Source of the DNA: an uncultured Clostridia bacterium | GTDB lineage: Bacteria > Bacillota > Clostridia > TANB77 > CAG-508 | DNA length: 15,947 nt | Reading direction: 5' to 3' | Assembly (NCBI GenBank): GCA_934154515.1 | Contig: CAKPGD010000027.1 | Span: forward strand, 1 to 15,947 | Part shown: in pieces, positions 7,214-13,253 of the stretch | Position numbering within the stretch: the first letter of the stretch is position 1 | Layout: every line of letters begins with the position of its first letter | Program-made: the position numbers and the translations under genes | The notes under the pieces: model-generated | What the model saw: the letters and a program-made list of their open reading frames with translations, nothing else | Databases searched by the model: none | What the model was told of the DNA's origin: nothing

Positions 7214-8269
7214 ATGAAAAGTAAAATAGCAGTCATAGTAGGAGGAATGTCAACAGAACATGATGTTTCTGTTGTTTCTGGAACTTCTATTATTAGAAAT
7301 TTAAATGAAAATAAATATGATATTTACTCAATATATATTAGCAAAAATGGAACTTGGTATAGTTTTAATAAAAGCAATAAAACATTAAAAGTTGGAGATA
7401 AATTAGAAGAGATAGAAGAGTTAAAGAAAATCGAAAAACCAATGGAATATTTAAAACAAATGGATTGTATTTTCCCAGTATTACATGGACTATATGGAGA
7501 AGATGGAACAATACAAGGATTGTTTGAGCTAATAAAAGTTCCATATGTAGGATGTAAAGTATTAGCTTCTAGTATTTCAATGGATAAGGCATATACAAAA
7601 ATAATATTTGAAAAAGCAGGTTTAAATCAAGCAAAATATGTATATGTAAGAGAAAACAATGGAAAGTACATATATGTAGATGAAAATTTTAATGAAACTA
7701 ATTATGAAATAGATGAATTAGTTAAAAGAATAGAAGAAAAAATAAAATATCCAATGTTTGTAAAACCATCAAATTCTGGATCTTCAGTAGGAATAAACAA
7801 AGCTAAAAATATACAAGAATTAAAAAGTGCTATTCAATTTGCTGCAAAATTTGATAAGAAAATATTAATAGAAGAAGGAATAGTTGGAAGAGAAGTGGAA
7901 TGTGCTGTTCTAGGAAATGAAGAAGTAGAAGCTTCTTGTGTTGGAGAAGTGCTTTCAGCAGAAGATTTTTACGATTTTGATGCAAAATATAATAACAGTG
8001 CTTCAAGAACTATTATTCCTGCAAATATTGAGCCAGAAATTGTAGAAAAAATAAGAAAGAGTGCAATAAAAGCATTTAAAGCAGTAAATGGAAGTGGACT
8101 TTCAAGAGTAGATTTCTTTATTGAAAAAGATACGAATAATGTCATAATAAATGAAATAAATACTCTTCCTGGATTTACACAAATTAGTATGTATCCAAAA
8201 TTATTTGAGGCTGTTGGAATTAAATACACAGAACTATTAGACAGACTAATTGAACTTGCAATGAATTAG
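7214..8269 (+). CDS. ddl: D-alanine--D-alanine ligase
   Basis: A 351-residue ATP-grasp enzyme that forms the D-Ala-D-Ala dipeptide which MurF uses. It has the N-terminal STEHDVSVVSG motif and the ATP-binding KPSNSGSSVGI segment. The omega loop reads EDFYDFDAKY, with Tyr as in D-Ala-specific ligases rather than the His of VanA-type D-lactate enzymes. The metal-binding motif NEINTLPGFT is near the C-terminus. The length is normal for the family. An AGGAGGT lies 7 nt upstream of the ATG, and the operon ends at the strong hairpin at 8313-8367. There is no sign of a resistance-type ligase, so this should be the housekeeping Ddl. Confidence 0.95.
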   Translation: MKSKIAVIVGGMSTEHDVSVVSGTSIIRNLNENKYDIYSIYISKNGTWYSFNKSNKTLKVGDKLEEIEELKKIEKPMEYLKQMDCIFPVLHGLYGEDGTIQGLFELIKVPYVGCKVLASSISMDKAYTKIIFEKAGLNQAKYVYVRENNGKYIYVDENFNETNYEIDELVKRIEEKIKYPMFVKPSNSGSSVGINKAKNIQELKSAIQFAAKFDKKILIEEGIVGREVECAVLGNEEVEASCVGEVLSAEDFYDFDAKYNNSASRTIIPANIEPEIVEKIRKSAIKAFKAVNGSGLSRVDFFIEKDTNNVIINEINTLPGFTQISMYPKLFEAVGIKYTELLDRLIELAMN

Positions 8270-8312
8270 AAAAAAAGAAAAAGAAAAAAAACATAAAAAA
8301 ACATAAAATAGA

Positions 8313-8367
8313 AAAACAGAAAATATTTACTAAAATTTAGTAAGAAATTTTCTGTTTTCTCTTTTGT
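8313..8367 (+). terminator. Rho-independent terminator of murF-ddl
   Basis: The outer stem AAAACAGAAAAT (8313-8324) pairs exactly with 8347-8358. Inside it, TTACTAAA and TTTAGTAA form a second stem around a minimal loop. A T-rich tail (CTCTTTTGTT) follows. The A-rich left flank may let it also act on leftward transcripts. Confidence 0.8.
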
Positions 8368-8381
8368 TATCAAAAAGGATG

Positions 8382-8390
8382 TGATATAAT
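8382..8390 (+). promoter_or_regulatory. Extended -10 promoter of the DnaJ-like gene
   Basis: TGATATAAT is a perfect extended -10 (TGn before TATAAT at 8385-8390). The nearest -35-like hexamer, TTGTTA (8364-8369), is only 15 bp upstream and overlaps the terminator tail, so the extended -10 probably carries the promoter. The predicted start is near 8397, with GGGAGG at 8407 and ATG at 8420. No CIRCE (HrcA) element is seen. Confidence 0.6.
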
Positions 8391-8419
8391 AAGCTCACCA
8401 TGAAATGGGAGGATGTTAA

Positions 8420-9298
8420 ATGATTTTTAAGGATTATTACAAAATACTGGGATTAGAAACAAACAAAGTAAGTTTAAGTGAAATAAAAATAGCTTTTAGA
8501 GAGCAGGCAAAAAAATATCATCCAGATGTAAATTCAGATAGTCTTTCCGAAGCCAGATTTAAAGATATTAATGAAGCATATAGAACTTTATCTAATAGTA
8601 GTTCTAAAAGAAAGTACGATAGAATATGGTATTCTCATATAGGTAAAAAAATAGATAGAGAAAAAGATAGACAAGAAAGAGAAAATAGAACAGATTTCTT
8701 AGGAGTCCTATTTGGAACAAAAGCTTCTAATAAAGAGGAAAAAGTAAATAAAAAAGTACCTATAAAAGGAGAAGACATAGAAACTGAAATATATATTTCA
8801 ATAGAAGATGCGTATTTTGGAATAAGCAAAAAAATATCTTTAAGAACAGTTGAAGGAAAAATGAAAACTATTAGTGTAGAAATACCAGCAGGAATTAGGA
8901 ACGGAGAAAAAATACGTTTAATAGGTGGCGGAAAAAACGGACAAAATGGTGCAAAAAATGGAGATTTATTTATTAAAATAAATATAGATAACAATAAAAA
9001 ATATAAACTTAAAGGTTACGATCTTTACACAGACTTATTATTAACGCCTTGGGAAGCAGCTTTGGGAACAAGAGTACAGGTAGAAACAATAGAGGATACA
9101 GCAAATATATTTGTTCCAAGAGGAATAGAAAGTGGAGAAAAAGTTAGAATTCCAGGAAAAGGGTATAAGAATGGAAAAGGTGGAAGAGGAGACTTAGTTG
9201 CAGAGGTAAAAATTGTTGTGCCAAAAGAACTAAGCAATGAAGAAATACAGATATATGAAAAATTAAAAGAAGTATCTAATTTTGAACCAAGAAGATAA
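8420..9298 (+). CDS. DnaJ/CbpA-type J-domain co-chaperone without zinc finger
   Basis: A 292-residue class B J-domain protein. The J domain (about residues 4-68) has the HPD motif at 34-36, which stimulates DnaK ATPase, and the usual helix III-IV sequence FKDINEAYRTLSN. In place of a Gly/Phe-rich region there is a charged Lys/Glu linker (about 75-118). Two C-terminal beta domains follow (from IEDAYFGISKKISL and from LLLTPWEAALGTRVQV). No CxxCxGxG repeats are present, so this is not canonical DnaJ but CbpA-like, presumably assisting DnaK with client proteins. It is transcribed alone from an extended -10 promoter. No grpE or dnaK is nearby, and no clear terminator follows. Confidence 0.88.
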   Translation: MIFKDYYKILGLETNKVSLSEIKIAFREQAKKYHPDVNSDSLSEARFKDINEAYRTLSNSSSKRKYDRIWYSHIGKKIDREKDRQERENRTDFLGVLFGTKASNKEEKVNKKVPIKGEDIETEIYISIEDAYFGISKKISLRTVEGKMKTISVEIPAGIRNGEKIRLIGGGKNGQNGAKNGDLFIKINIDNNKKYKLKGYDLYTDLLLTPWEAALGTRVQVETIEDTANIFVPRGIESGEKVRIPGKGYKNGKGGRGDLVAEVKIVVPKELSNEEIQIYEKLKEVSNFEPRR

Positions 9299-9301
9299 TG
9301 T

Positions 9302-9399
9302 ATGTAATTGTAATGATGATAATGCAAGCAATTGTAAACGGTGACAATATAAGCAATTATAATGAGTGAAATGTAAGCAATTGTAAATGAAGACAATGT
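9302..9399. repeat. Four imperfect tandem 24-25-bp repeats, probable operator array
   Basis: Copies lie at 9302-9325, 9326-9350, 9351-9374 and 9375-9399. The last three begin AAGCAATT. Copies 2 and 4 each contain ATTGT-N8-ACAAT, an 18-bp dyad; copies 1 and 3 keep degenerate versions. The array ends 7 bp before the -35 hexamer of the promoter at 9406-9434. Position, dyad symmetry and constant spacing fit tandem binding sites for a dimeric regulator of the downstream operon. It is too short and irregular to be a CRISPR array. Confidence 0.75.
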
Positions 9400-9405
9400 A
9401 AAAAT

Positions 9406-9434
9406 TTGACAACGAGAAAAATTAATAGTATAAT
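9406..9434 (+). promoter_or_regulatory. Consensus sigma-A promoter of the coupling-protein operon
   Basis: TTGACA (9406-9411), a 17-bp spacer and TATAAT (9429-9434): both hexamers and the spacing are perfect. The predicted start is near 9441, giving a leader of about 57 nt with AAAGGAG (9484-9490) before the ATG at 9498. The leader can form two partly exclusive small stems (9448-9455 with 9471-9478, and 9462-9467 with 9477-9482). A promoter this strong next to tandem dyads suggests it is normally repressed. Confidence 0.85.
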
Positions 9435-9497
9435 TATGTATGTTTGCGAACTAAAGAAAAGCTATGAGAATTTGGTTCATAGAAAAGGAGTAGAAAA

Positions 9498-10022
9498 ATG
9501 GAAAGTATACAAGGAAAACATTTTAGTATTACAGATCCACAAGGAGTACAAACTGTAATATACCGTGTAAACAAAACTGCAAAAGAATATTTAAATGAAT
9601 ATCCTAAATATACAGTTGAAAGACTTGTATCAGCAGAGGAAATGAAAGGCGACTTAAAAAAGAAAACATTTTTTATAGATGAGCCAAATTATGAAGAACA
9701 ATTAATAATACTTTCTTTTGCAAAAGAACGAGTAGTTGTAAATATGGGAGTTTTAGAAGGTGATAAAGTTCGTATTTCTAAGAAACCTGTACCAGTTAAG
9801 TTTGATACTCTTTATTCCGAAAATGGAGAAATATATAAAGAGTTTAATTATACACCAAATTTACAAAGACCAATATCTATTATTGACCCAGAAACAGCTG
9901 AGGAAGTAAAACCTGTTGTATTTGTAGATAAGAAAACAAATGAATTAAAAGGAAAATGTAAATTAAAACCATATAAACCTTATTTCGCGTTTGAGATACG
10001 TGAAAAAAAGGAAAATGTCTAG
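9498..10022 (+). CDS. Unrecognised protein, first gene of the coupling-protein operon
   Basis: A 174-residue soluble protein, MESIQGKHFSITDPQG at its start, that I do not recognise. It has no signal peptide, membrane segment or cysteines. The sequence alternates short hydrophobic strands with turns (for example QLIILSF, RVVVNMGVLEGDKVRI, KPVVFVDKKTNEL), suggesting a mostly beta fold with a small two-strand motif near the C-terminus (KGKCKLKPYKPYFAF). One Cys occurs late, in KGKCKLK. AAAGGAG lies about 7 nt before the ATG. It is 16 bp upstream of the next gene and transcribed with the T4CP, so it could be a dedicated accessory or cargo of that protein. That is inferred from position only. Confidence 0.78.
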   Translation: MESIQGKHFSITDPQGVQTVIYRVNKTAKEYLNEYPKYTVERLVSAEEMKGDLKKKTFFIDEPNYEEQLIILSFAKERVVVNMGVLEGDKVRISKKPVPVKFDTLYSENGEIYKEFNYTPNLQRPISIIDPETAEEVKPVVFVDKKTNELKGKCKLKPYKPYFAFEIREKKENV

Positions 10023-10038
10023 AAGGGAGAAATTTTAT

Positions 10039-10326
10039 ATGAGACCAACAACTGAAGGTTCAAGTGCAAGTAATTTCTATATGACATATATGTCATTTGA
10101 TAAAGGAGATCAAAAAGGATTAGAAGTAGTTCAAGGGGCTTACAAAGAAAGTATATTTGATGAAAATATGATATTTAATGCAGAAGATAGCAGCTTAAGG
10201 GAAGATAACAAGTTACAAACTGCAAAAGGAGAAATAATAAACTTTAAAAAAGATGCATTTGAAATAGTCAAAATAAATGAAAAAAATAGAAAAACAAAAT
10301 ATAGAGAAGACAGAGAAAGAGCATAA
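10039..10326 (+). CDS. Unrecognised small protein, second gene of the coupling-protein operon
   Basis: A 95-residue protein, MRPTTEGSSASNFYMTYMSF at its start, with no recognisable family. It has no membrane segment. The N-terminal half is polar with aromatic residues, and the last 20 residues are highly basic and charged (NEKNRKTKYREDRERA). In-frame ATG codons occur upstream (9991, 10015), but GAAGGGAG at 10022-10029 is 9 nt before the ATG at 10039, and the earlier starts would overlap the upstream gene without a usable ribosome binding site. It lies 22 bp before the T4CP gene. A small charged protein in this place could be an adaptor for the coupling protein, but nothing in the sequence proves it. 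Confidence 0.68.
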   Translation: MRPTTEGSSASNFYMTYMSFDKGDQKGLEVVQGAYKESIFDENMIFNAEDSSLREDNKLQTAKGEIINFKKDAFEIVKINEKNRKTKYREDRERA

Positions 10327-10348
10327 CAAAAGAGAAGGGTGAAATGCC

Positions 10349-10840
10349 ATGGGAAAAATTGATAATTTAAAAAGATCAATCCAACAGGGAAAAAAATATT
10401 TAATAGTAATAGCAATAATATGGGTAGTGTTATCCATATTAATTGTTGCACCTATTGCAGTGGCGTGGGCTACAAGAGCTAATGGGCAATATGGCAATGC
10501 AAGTACAAACTTTGTAATGGGCTTGGTTAGTGAATTAACAAGCTTTACAGCATTCTTTAGAATGTTTAAAACACCAGGTGCATTAAATGTATTTGCAAAA
10601 ATACTAATTCCATATACAATAGCTTTTATATTTTTTTCTTATAAAGGATATGACAAGACAAAAGCAAAAGGAAAATATTATGATATAGAGCATGGTTCAA
10701 GTGACTGGAGTAAAAATGGAGAACAATATAAAGTATTAAGTCCAAATAAAGGAATTATACTTGCTAAAGAAAATTACCTTCCAATTAATAAAAGAGGTAA
10801 TATTAATACATTAATAGTTGGACGGTTCTGGTTCTGGTAA
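10349..10840 (+). CDS. VirD4/TraG-type coupling protein, N-terminal part (frameshifted)
   Basis: As read, 163 residues ending in the out-of-frame tail RFWFW and a stop. The authentic part (1-158) has two membrane segments (about 17-40 and 82-98) with an extracytoplasmic loop between them. HGSSDWSKNGEQYKVLSP follows, matching the HGSARWA-type segment that leads to the nucleotide-binding domain of VirD4/TraG ATPases. It continues to NTLIVG, where the Walker A motif should follow. A single extra C at 10823 shifts the frame. Without it the product would be about 707 residues, a normal length for the family. The ATG has AGAAGGG upstream and lies 22 bp after the preceding gene. Alone, this fragment would be a membrane anchor without ATPase. 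Confidence 0.85.
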   Translation: MGKIDNLKRSIQQGKKYLIVIAIIWVVLSILIVAPIAVAWATRANGQYGNASTNFVMGLVSELTSFTAFFRMFKTPGALNVFAKILIPYTIAFIFFSYKGYDKTKAKGKYYDIEHGSSDWSKNGEQYKVLSPNKGIILAKENYLPINKRGNINTLIVGRFWFW

Positions 10841-12473
10841 ATCAGCATCATATTCAATACCAAATGCAGCACAAATGCTTGGCTCTTATGTGTTTACAGA
10901 TCCTAAAGGAGAACTTTATGATAAAACAGCTGGATACTTAAAAAAACACGGTTATGATATTAAAGTATTAAATTTAGTAAATCCACAAAATAGTGATGGA
11001 TATAACCCTTTAATGCACGTTGCAAGTGAACTTGATGTAGACGTTATAGCAAATACTGTTGTAAAAGGTCAGGCATCAGAGGGAAAATCTGATCCATATT
11101 GGGACGATATGGCAGAAATGTTATTAAAAGCACTTATATATTATTTAATAGCTACAAGGCCAGAAGAAGAGCAAAGTTTAGCAAGTTGTGCAGAAATGGT
11201 AAGAGCAGCAAACACAAATGGTGGAAGCAACTTACTTACAGAACTTATTAATCAATTACCTTATGACCACCCAGCAAGAATGTATTACAAGTCAATTGAA
11301 ATTGCACCAGAAAAGACATATGGTTCAATACTAAGTTCTCTACAATCTAAACTTGGAAAATTCGATTCAAAAGAGATTGCGGAAGTAACTTCAACAGATA
11401 CAATAAATTTTGAAGATATAGGAAATAAGAAAACAGCAGTATATGTTATTTCTTCAGATACACATACAGCATATGATTTCTTACTTACAATATTCTTCTC
11501 ACAAATGATACAACAATTATATAATTATGCAGACTTAAATGGAGGTAAACTAAAAGTACCAGTATTTTTCATACTAGACGAGTTTGCAAACATAGGTAGA
11601 ATACCAGATTTTGATAAAAAAATATCAACATCAAGAAGTAGAGGAATACAATTTAGTGTTATATTACAAAACTTAGACCAATTAGAGGCAGTATATGAAA
11701 AGAGTTATGAGACTATAATGGGTAACTGTGATACGCACGTATTCTTAGGAAGTAACTCATTTAAAACTGTAGAATATTTCTCTAAGGCACTTGGAGAAAA
11801 AACAATATCAAGAGAGAGTAAAGGAACAAATAAAGATAAGCATTATCATAAACAAGGTTACAGTTATTCAGAACAAATTATGGCAAGAGCATTAATGACA
11901 CCAGATGAGTTAAGAAGAATGGATAACAACCAATGTATTATTTACGAAAAAGGTATAAAGCCAGTTAAGGCAGATAAATATTATTATTTTGAACAACAAA
12001 AGTTATATAGAGAATTACAACAAGATACGTTAGACCATAATAATTTTGATGCTGGTGTAAGAGGTATATGGAGAAAATATAACCCATATAATCCTTATGT
12101 ACCAGATGAACCAAACAAAAAAGTAGAAAATTTAAAAGTAGAATCTTTAGATGACTTATTTTTAGACGACACGGAAGAAAAAAACAGAGCTAATGGAAAT
12201 AAACAAAAAAATAGTACACAATCAAATGATATAGTAAGTGTACAATCATTAGACGATTTATTTGATGATGTAGAACCTAAAGAAGATAATAGTAAAAAAG
12301 ATACGAATAACCAAGATACTAATAATCAAGATAAACAAAATGATTTCTTAGATTTTTCAGATTATGAAACAACGACACAACCAAAAGAGCCAATACCTGA
12401 TGATGTGTTTACAGAGGACTTACAAAAAGAGCTAGAAGCAAAATTTGATGAATTATTTGGACCAATGGAATAA
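10818..12473 (+). CDS. VirD4/TraG-type coupling protein, ATPase and C-terminal part
   Basis: The rest of the coupling protein, open from a TTG at 10818 (551 residues if started there). T4CPs are hexameric inner-membrane ATPases that deliver DNA or protein substrates to type IV secretion channels. Visible are the P-loop GSGSGKS, FTDPKGELYDK just after it, and Walker B FFILDEFANIGR (about 11564-11599). The sensor-like region SRSRGIQFSVILQNLDQL and the TraG C-terminal block (IMGNCDTHVFLGSN, ALMTPDELRRM) follow. Starting at TTG would put Asp in place of the first Walker A Gly, so independent translation would give an abnormal P-loop. The last 110 residues are an acidic, Asn/Gln-rich tail with SLDDLF twice and a final FDELFGP. 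No relaxase, VirB4 or other transfer gene is in the window. Confidence 0.88.
   Translation: MDGSGSGKSASYSIPNAAQMLGSYVFTDPKGELYDKTAGYLKKHGYDIKVLNLVNPQNSDGYNPLMHVASELDVDVIANTVVKGQASEGKSDPYWDDMAEMLLKALIYYLIATRPEEEQSLASCAEMVRAANTNGGSNLLTELINQLPYDHPARMYYKSIEIAPEKTYGSILSSLQSKLGKFDSKEIAEVTSTDTINFEDIGNKKTAVYVISSDTHTAYDFLLTIFFSQMIQQLYNYADLNGGKLKVPVFFILDEFANIGRIPDFDKKISTSRSRGIQFSVILQNLDQLEAVYEKSYETIMGNCDTHVFLGSNSFKTVEYFSKALGEKTISRESKGTNKDKHYHKQGYSYSEQIMARALMTPDELRRMDNNQCIIYEKGIKPVKADKYYYFEQQKLYRELQQDTLDHNNFDAGVRGIWRKYNPYNPYVPDEPNKKVENLKVESLDDLFLDDTEEKNRANGNKQKNSTQSNDIVSVQSLDDLFDDVEPKEDNSKKDTNNQDTNNQDKQNDFLDFSDYETTTQPKEPIPDDVFTEDLQKELEAKFDELFGPME
10820..10843 (+). other. Frameshift site inside the Walker A codons
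   Basis: The upstream frame reads GTT GGA CGG TTC TGG TTC TGG TAA. If C10823 is removed the sequence reads GGA GGT TCT GGT TCT GGT AAA TCA, which is the family P-loop GGSGSGKS. The extra base is not in a homopolymer. CGG is a very rare arginine codon in this AGA-using genome. The options are a real inactivating mutation, an assembly error, or a +1 recoding event in which the ribosome skips C. Confidence 0.9.
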
Positions 12474-12487
12474 AAACGAAAAAAGAT

Positions 12488-12520
12488 ATCCACAGAAACT
12501 TAACAATCTGTGGATTATTT
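12488..12520 (+). terminator. Terminator of the coupling-protein operon
   Basis: ATCCACAGA (12488-12496) and TCTGTGGAT (12507-12515) form a perfect 9-bp stem with a 10-nt loop, starting 14 nt after the stop codon and followed by TATTTAT. The T tract is weak but the stem is the most GC-rich in the area. Confidence 0.6.
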
Positions 12521-12525
12521 ATGCC

Positions 12526-12557
12526 TTGATATTTTATAAAAAAAATGTTAATATAAT
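12526..12557 (+). promoter_or_regulatory. Possible promoter of tadA
   Basis: TTGATA (12526-12531) is followed by TATAAT (12552-12557), but the spacer is 20 bp, longer than normal. At 17 bp only TAATAT is available. Either RNA polymerase uses a poorer hexamer or the TATAAT works with little -35 contact. The location between the operon terminator and tadA supports a promoter here. Confidence 0.4.
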
Positions 12558-12599
12558 ATAGTAAAATTTATACAAGGAGAGAGAATAAAAGTATAAAGT

Positions 12600-13055
12600 A
12601 TGGAAGAAAAATTTATGAAAGAAGCTTTAAAAGAAGCTAAAAAAGCATACGAAAAATTAGAAGTACCAGTAGGGGCCGTTATAGTAAAAGAAGGCAAAAT
12701 AATTGCAAGAGCTCATAATTTAAAAGAAAGCAAAAAAGACACAACAAAGCATGCAGAAATTCTTGCAATACAAAAAGCAAGCCAAAAATCGAACACTTGG
12801 AGATTAAACGACTGTGAAATGTATGTTACATTAGAGCCATGCACAATGTGTGCAGGAGCTTTAATTCAAGCAAGATTAGGAAAATTATATATAGGAACAA
12901 TGGATTACAAAACTGGAGCTTGTGGAAGTGTACTTAATGTTTTAGAAGATTATCCATTTAATCATAAAATAGAGTATGAAACTGGAATTCTTAAAGAAGA
13001 ATGTGAAAAAATATTACAGGAATTTTTTAAAGAATTAAGAAAGTTGAAAAAATAA
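12600..13055 (+). CDS. tadA: tRNA adenosine(34) deaminase TadA
   Basis: A 151-residue cytidine/deoxycytidylate deaminase-fold enzyme that converts A34 to inosine in tRNA-Arg(ACG), letting it read CGU, CGC and CGA. The zinc site is complete: HAE at residues 51-53 (His ligand, Glu proton shuttle) and PCTMC at 80-84 (two Cys ligands). EVPVGAVIVKEGKII near the N-terminus and NDCEMYVTLEPC are family hallmarks. The ATG at 12600 gives the standard N-terminus, MEEKFMKEALKEAKKAY. The only good ribosome binding site, AAGGAG (12574-12579), is 20 nt away. Position before tRNA-Ser, SRP RNA and dnaX matches the Bacillus/Clostridium order. Confidence 0.95.
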   Translation: MEEKFMKEALKEAKKAYEKLEVPVGAVIVKEGKIIARAHNLKESKKDTTKHAEILAIQKASQKSNTWRLNDCEMYVTLEPCTMCAGALIQARLGKLYIGTMDYKTGACGSVLNVLEDYPFNHKIEYETGILKEECEKILQEFFKELRKLKK

Positions 13056-13126
13056 TAAGAAATAATAAGAAATAAAGAAGATAGAAAAAATAGGAAAATA
13101 TAAAAGGTAACAATACTAAAAATAAT

Positions 13127-13218
13127 GGAGTGGTATCGAAGTGGTCATAACGAAGCTGTCTCGAAAACAGTTAGCCGGTATAAAAGGCACGTGGGTTCGA
13201 ATCCCACTCACTCCGCCA
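13127..13218 (+). tRNA. tRNA-Ser (anticodon CGA)
   Basis: A 92-nt class II tRNA with encoded CCA. The 7-bp acceptor stem is GGAGTGG/TCACTCC. The anticodon stem GCTGT/ACAGT closes the loop CTCGAAA, giving anticodon CGA for the rare codon UCG. A long variable arm (GCC/GGC stem) and T stem GTGGG/CCCAC with TTCGAAT follow. No good promoter is visible in the purine-rich 70 bp after tadA, so it may be transcribed with tadA and processed. Confidence 0.96.
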
Positions 13219-13253
13219 TTATAAAAAAGTCTTTTATTGAAAGAGGAAAGAAT

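Noticed and set aside
7214..8269. Vancomycin-resistance type D-Ala-D-Lac ligase.
   Set aside because: The omega loop carries the Tyr typical of D-Ala-D-Ala ligases, and the neighbour is murF, with no vanH or vanX.
9302..9399. CRISPR array or plasmid iterons as an explanation for the tandem repeats.
   Set aside because: The units are contiguous without spacers, degenerate and only four, and no cas or replication initiator gene is nearby. Operator sites fit better.
9436..9561. A 41-codon open frame (MYVCELKKSY...) overlapping the start of the 9498 gene, as a possible leader peptide.
   Set aside because: Its ATG lies at or before the predicted transcription start at about 9441, so it has no ribosome binding site, and it runs out of frame through the downstream gene.
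12486..12517. Inverted pair of near-consensus DnaA boxes (ATATCCACA and, on the other strand, TAATCCACA), close to dnaX.
   Set aside because: Each has one mismatch, they coincide exactly with the arms of the operon's terminator hairpin, and no AT-rich unwinding region, dnaA or dnaN is adjacent. A terminator explains them.
13051..13104. Purine-rich short tandem repeat (AATAATAAGA twice) between tadA and tRNA-Ser.
   Set aside because: Low-complexity sequence in an AT-rich intergenic gap, with no symmetry or promoter element that would give it a role.
13125..13253. N-terminal extension of the exported protein by 43 codons.
   Set aside because: This stretch is the tRNA-Ser gene itself. The real start at 13254 has a good ribosome binding site and begins a normal basic-hydrophobic N-terminus.
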